Below, piece by piece: positions 62,937 to 64,000 of a DNA stretch of 64,000 bases. The notes under the pieces were generated by a model. It saw only the letters and a list, made by a program, of their open reading frames with translations. It searched no databases and was not told the DNA's origin. This DNA comes from Gemmatimonadota bacterium (lineage in GTDB: Bacteria > Latescibacterota > UBA2968 > UBA8231), in assembly GCA_009841115.1 (NCBI GenBank), contig VXML01000009.1, positions 1 to 64,000 of the forward strand, given 5' to 3'. Both the position numbers and the translations under genes were made by a program. The first letter of the stretch is position 1. Each line of letters begins with the position of its first letter.

Positions 62937-64000
62937 TCCGATTCTTCTGGGGCCGGGCGACCGCCAATCTCGTTCTTTTCCCACAACTGGCCGAGGCTGT
63001 AGTCCTGCAACCACGTTTCTAGGCTAGGCGTATCCAGCCGCGTGAGTTGTGTTTGTCCGTTTACGCGGTCGGCCACGAGCACGTCTTCTGGCTCGAAGTG
63101 ATCAAGCAAAAATGGCGACTGGGTTGCCAGAATGATCTGTGTTTGAGCCGCTGCCTGCTTGAGAAGGGAAGCCAACATAGTGATCGCGTAGGGATGCAGG
63201 CCAAGCTCTGGTTCGTCTAAGAGAATGACCAAGGGCCGATGCGACTCTGGCTGGAGGAGCAAGGTCGCCAGCGCAATAAACCGGAGTGAGCCATCGGAGA
63301 GCGAAGCGGCATCAAAGTAGGCGTCGGTTCCTTTGTGCCGCCATTCGAGGCGGATTTTGTCCTCGTTGAGCTGTTGAGGCGCAAGTGCAAAATCGTCAAA
63401 AAACGGCGCAACCCTCTGCACGGTACGACGGATCAGGCTATACGAAGACTCATGCTTCTCGCGCAAGTAGTACAGAAATGGGGCCAAGTTGGCACCGTCG
63501 GGGCGAAAAAAGCGGTTATCGTTCAAGTCGGCAGTCTTCTTCATTGACGAGCCGGAACTCGTGTCGTGAAAATGGTAGAGACGCCAACTACTGAGATGAT
63601 TTTTTATGTCATTCTCAACTGACTCTGGGAATATGGAGGGTTCGACTTTCTCTCTAGATGTACTATCAAAAGATTTTACAGCTCGATATCCAAGATGCTC
63701 CGACTGGGTAAATTCTGAATCTATATAGAGCGTATCTGAGTCCGCTGGCGTCAGCCTGATCTCATATTCGTAGTTCTTCTCGTCAAAAGAGAGCCGAATG
63801 ATTAACTCCTCTGTTTCTTTAGCGCCGTAGTGTAGAACCTTATCAGCTCCGCCGGCCCGGATGACGTATTGTTGAAGATGCTCTGAGTGGATGGCATTGA
63901 GGAAGGAGAACACGCCGATGAAGTTCGACTTGCCCGAGCCATTCGGCCCGATCAGTACATTGATTGGGCCAAGCGGCACATTCTCAATATGGCTTATACT
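62933..64000 (-). CDS. AAA_21-type ATPase (OLD/RecF-like), 5-prime end beyond window
   Basis: The open frame continues to base 64000 (SISHIENVPLGPIN precedes the P-loop), so the start codon lies outside. Visible are Walker A IGPNGSGKSN, the SLSDGSLRFIALATLLL signature region, Walker B LVILLDEPELGLHP and ATQSPFLLDHF. The fold is SMC/RecF-like with a short coiled insert. Such ATPases sense or gate partner nucleases in OLD, Gabija, PARIS and Rlo-type systems. It is followed by the DUF4276 gene with 4-bp overlap. It forms a candidate two-gene defence unit. Confidence 0.8.
   Translation of the reverse strand, partial: SISHIENVPLGPINVLIGPNGSGKSNFIGVFSFLNAIHSEHLQQYVIRAGGADKVLHYGAKETEELIIRLSFDEKNYEYEIRLTPADSDTLYIDSEFTQSEHLGYRAVKSFDSTSREKVEPSIFPESVENDIKNHLSSWRLYHFHDTSSGSSMKKTADLNDNRFFRPDGANLAPFLYYLREKHESSYSLIRRTVQRVAPFFDDFALAPQQLNEDKIRLEWRHKGTDAYFDAASLSDGSLRFIALATLLLQPESHRPLVILLDEPELGLHPYAITMLASLLKQAAAQTQIILATQSPFLLDHFEPEDVLVADRVNGQTQLTRLDTPSLETWLQDYSLGQLWEKNEIGGRPAPEESE

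Overview
The window is about 60% GC and gene-dense, with short spacers and many 1-14 bp start/stop overlaps. It looks like one chromosome segment of an uncultured Gram-negative bacterium: an LPS-export OstA/LptB pair, TolC, an outer-membrane beta-barrel, lipoproteins with lipoboxes and rpoN are all present. No rRNA, tRNA or CRISPR array was seen. The mix (rpoN next to lptB, a YjhG-type dehydratase, M42 peptidase, DUF2203, DUF2064, an outer-membrane barrel inside a urea operon) would fit a candidate phylum of the FCB/Latescibacterota type, but that placement is a low-confidence guess.

Left edge (1-3.8 kb) is accessory. Two head-to-head copies of the C-terminal specificity region of an Eco57I/TaqI-like (type IIG or PglX-like) DNA methyltransferase share a perfect 49-bp inverted repeat, and a tyrosine recombinase lies directly beside them. 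This is the layout expected of an invertible specificity switch. An AbrB-type antitoxin fused operonically to a lipase and a broken Fic fragment follow.

The middle (3.9-48 kb) is mainly housekeeping and envelope metabolism. It holds rmlB-like/yjhG-like/ubiX, rsmF, a repeat-rich Ig/beta-propeller lipoprotein, an LpxH-like phosphoesterase with an M23 protein, mrp with a Gfo/Idh oxidoreductase, and lipoproteins. A DksA-like protein and TolC face each other across a terminator. A transaldolase/SIS isomerase/polyprenyl synthase set, M42 peptidase, ECF sigma factor, SEC-C protein, rmlC-like, pyrE, smc, gatC, pyrG, OstA-like/lptB/rpoN follow. A four-gene minus-strand cluster (RidA-like, split TPP decarboxylase alpha and beta, LarA-like racemase) may be an undescribed 2-hydroxy/2-oxo acid pathway. 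DUF2064, NYN, GHMP-kinase and DUF1684 genes come next.

From 47.4 to 59.9 kb lies a nitrogen-scavenging block: SDR and ureD, an AT-rich spacer with a good sigma-54 promoter, then urtA, an outer-membrane barrel, urtBCDE, a fused ureAB, ureC, ureF and a His-rich ureG. ureE is absent. The sigma-54 gene itself is in the window at 37.5 kb. Urea uptake, possibly including the outer-membrane step, and hydrolysis would be made together under nitrogen limitation.

The right edge (59.9-64 kb) is again accessory: an RHH antitoxin, a HigA-like antitoxin with a toxin remnant whose 5-prime end has become a DPPYNT methylase-like scrap, a membrane-anchored pentapeptide-repeat protein, and an AAA ATPase plus DUF4276 pair that resembles two-gene ATPase/TOPRIM defence systems.
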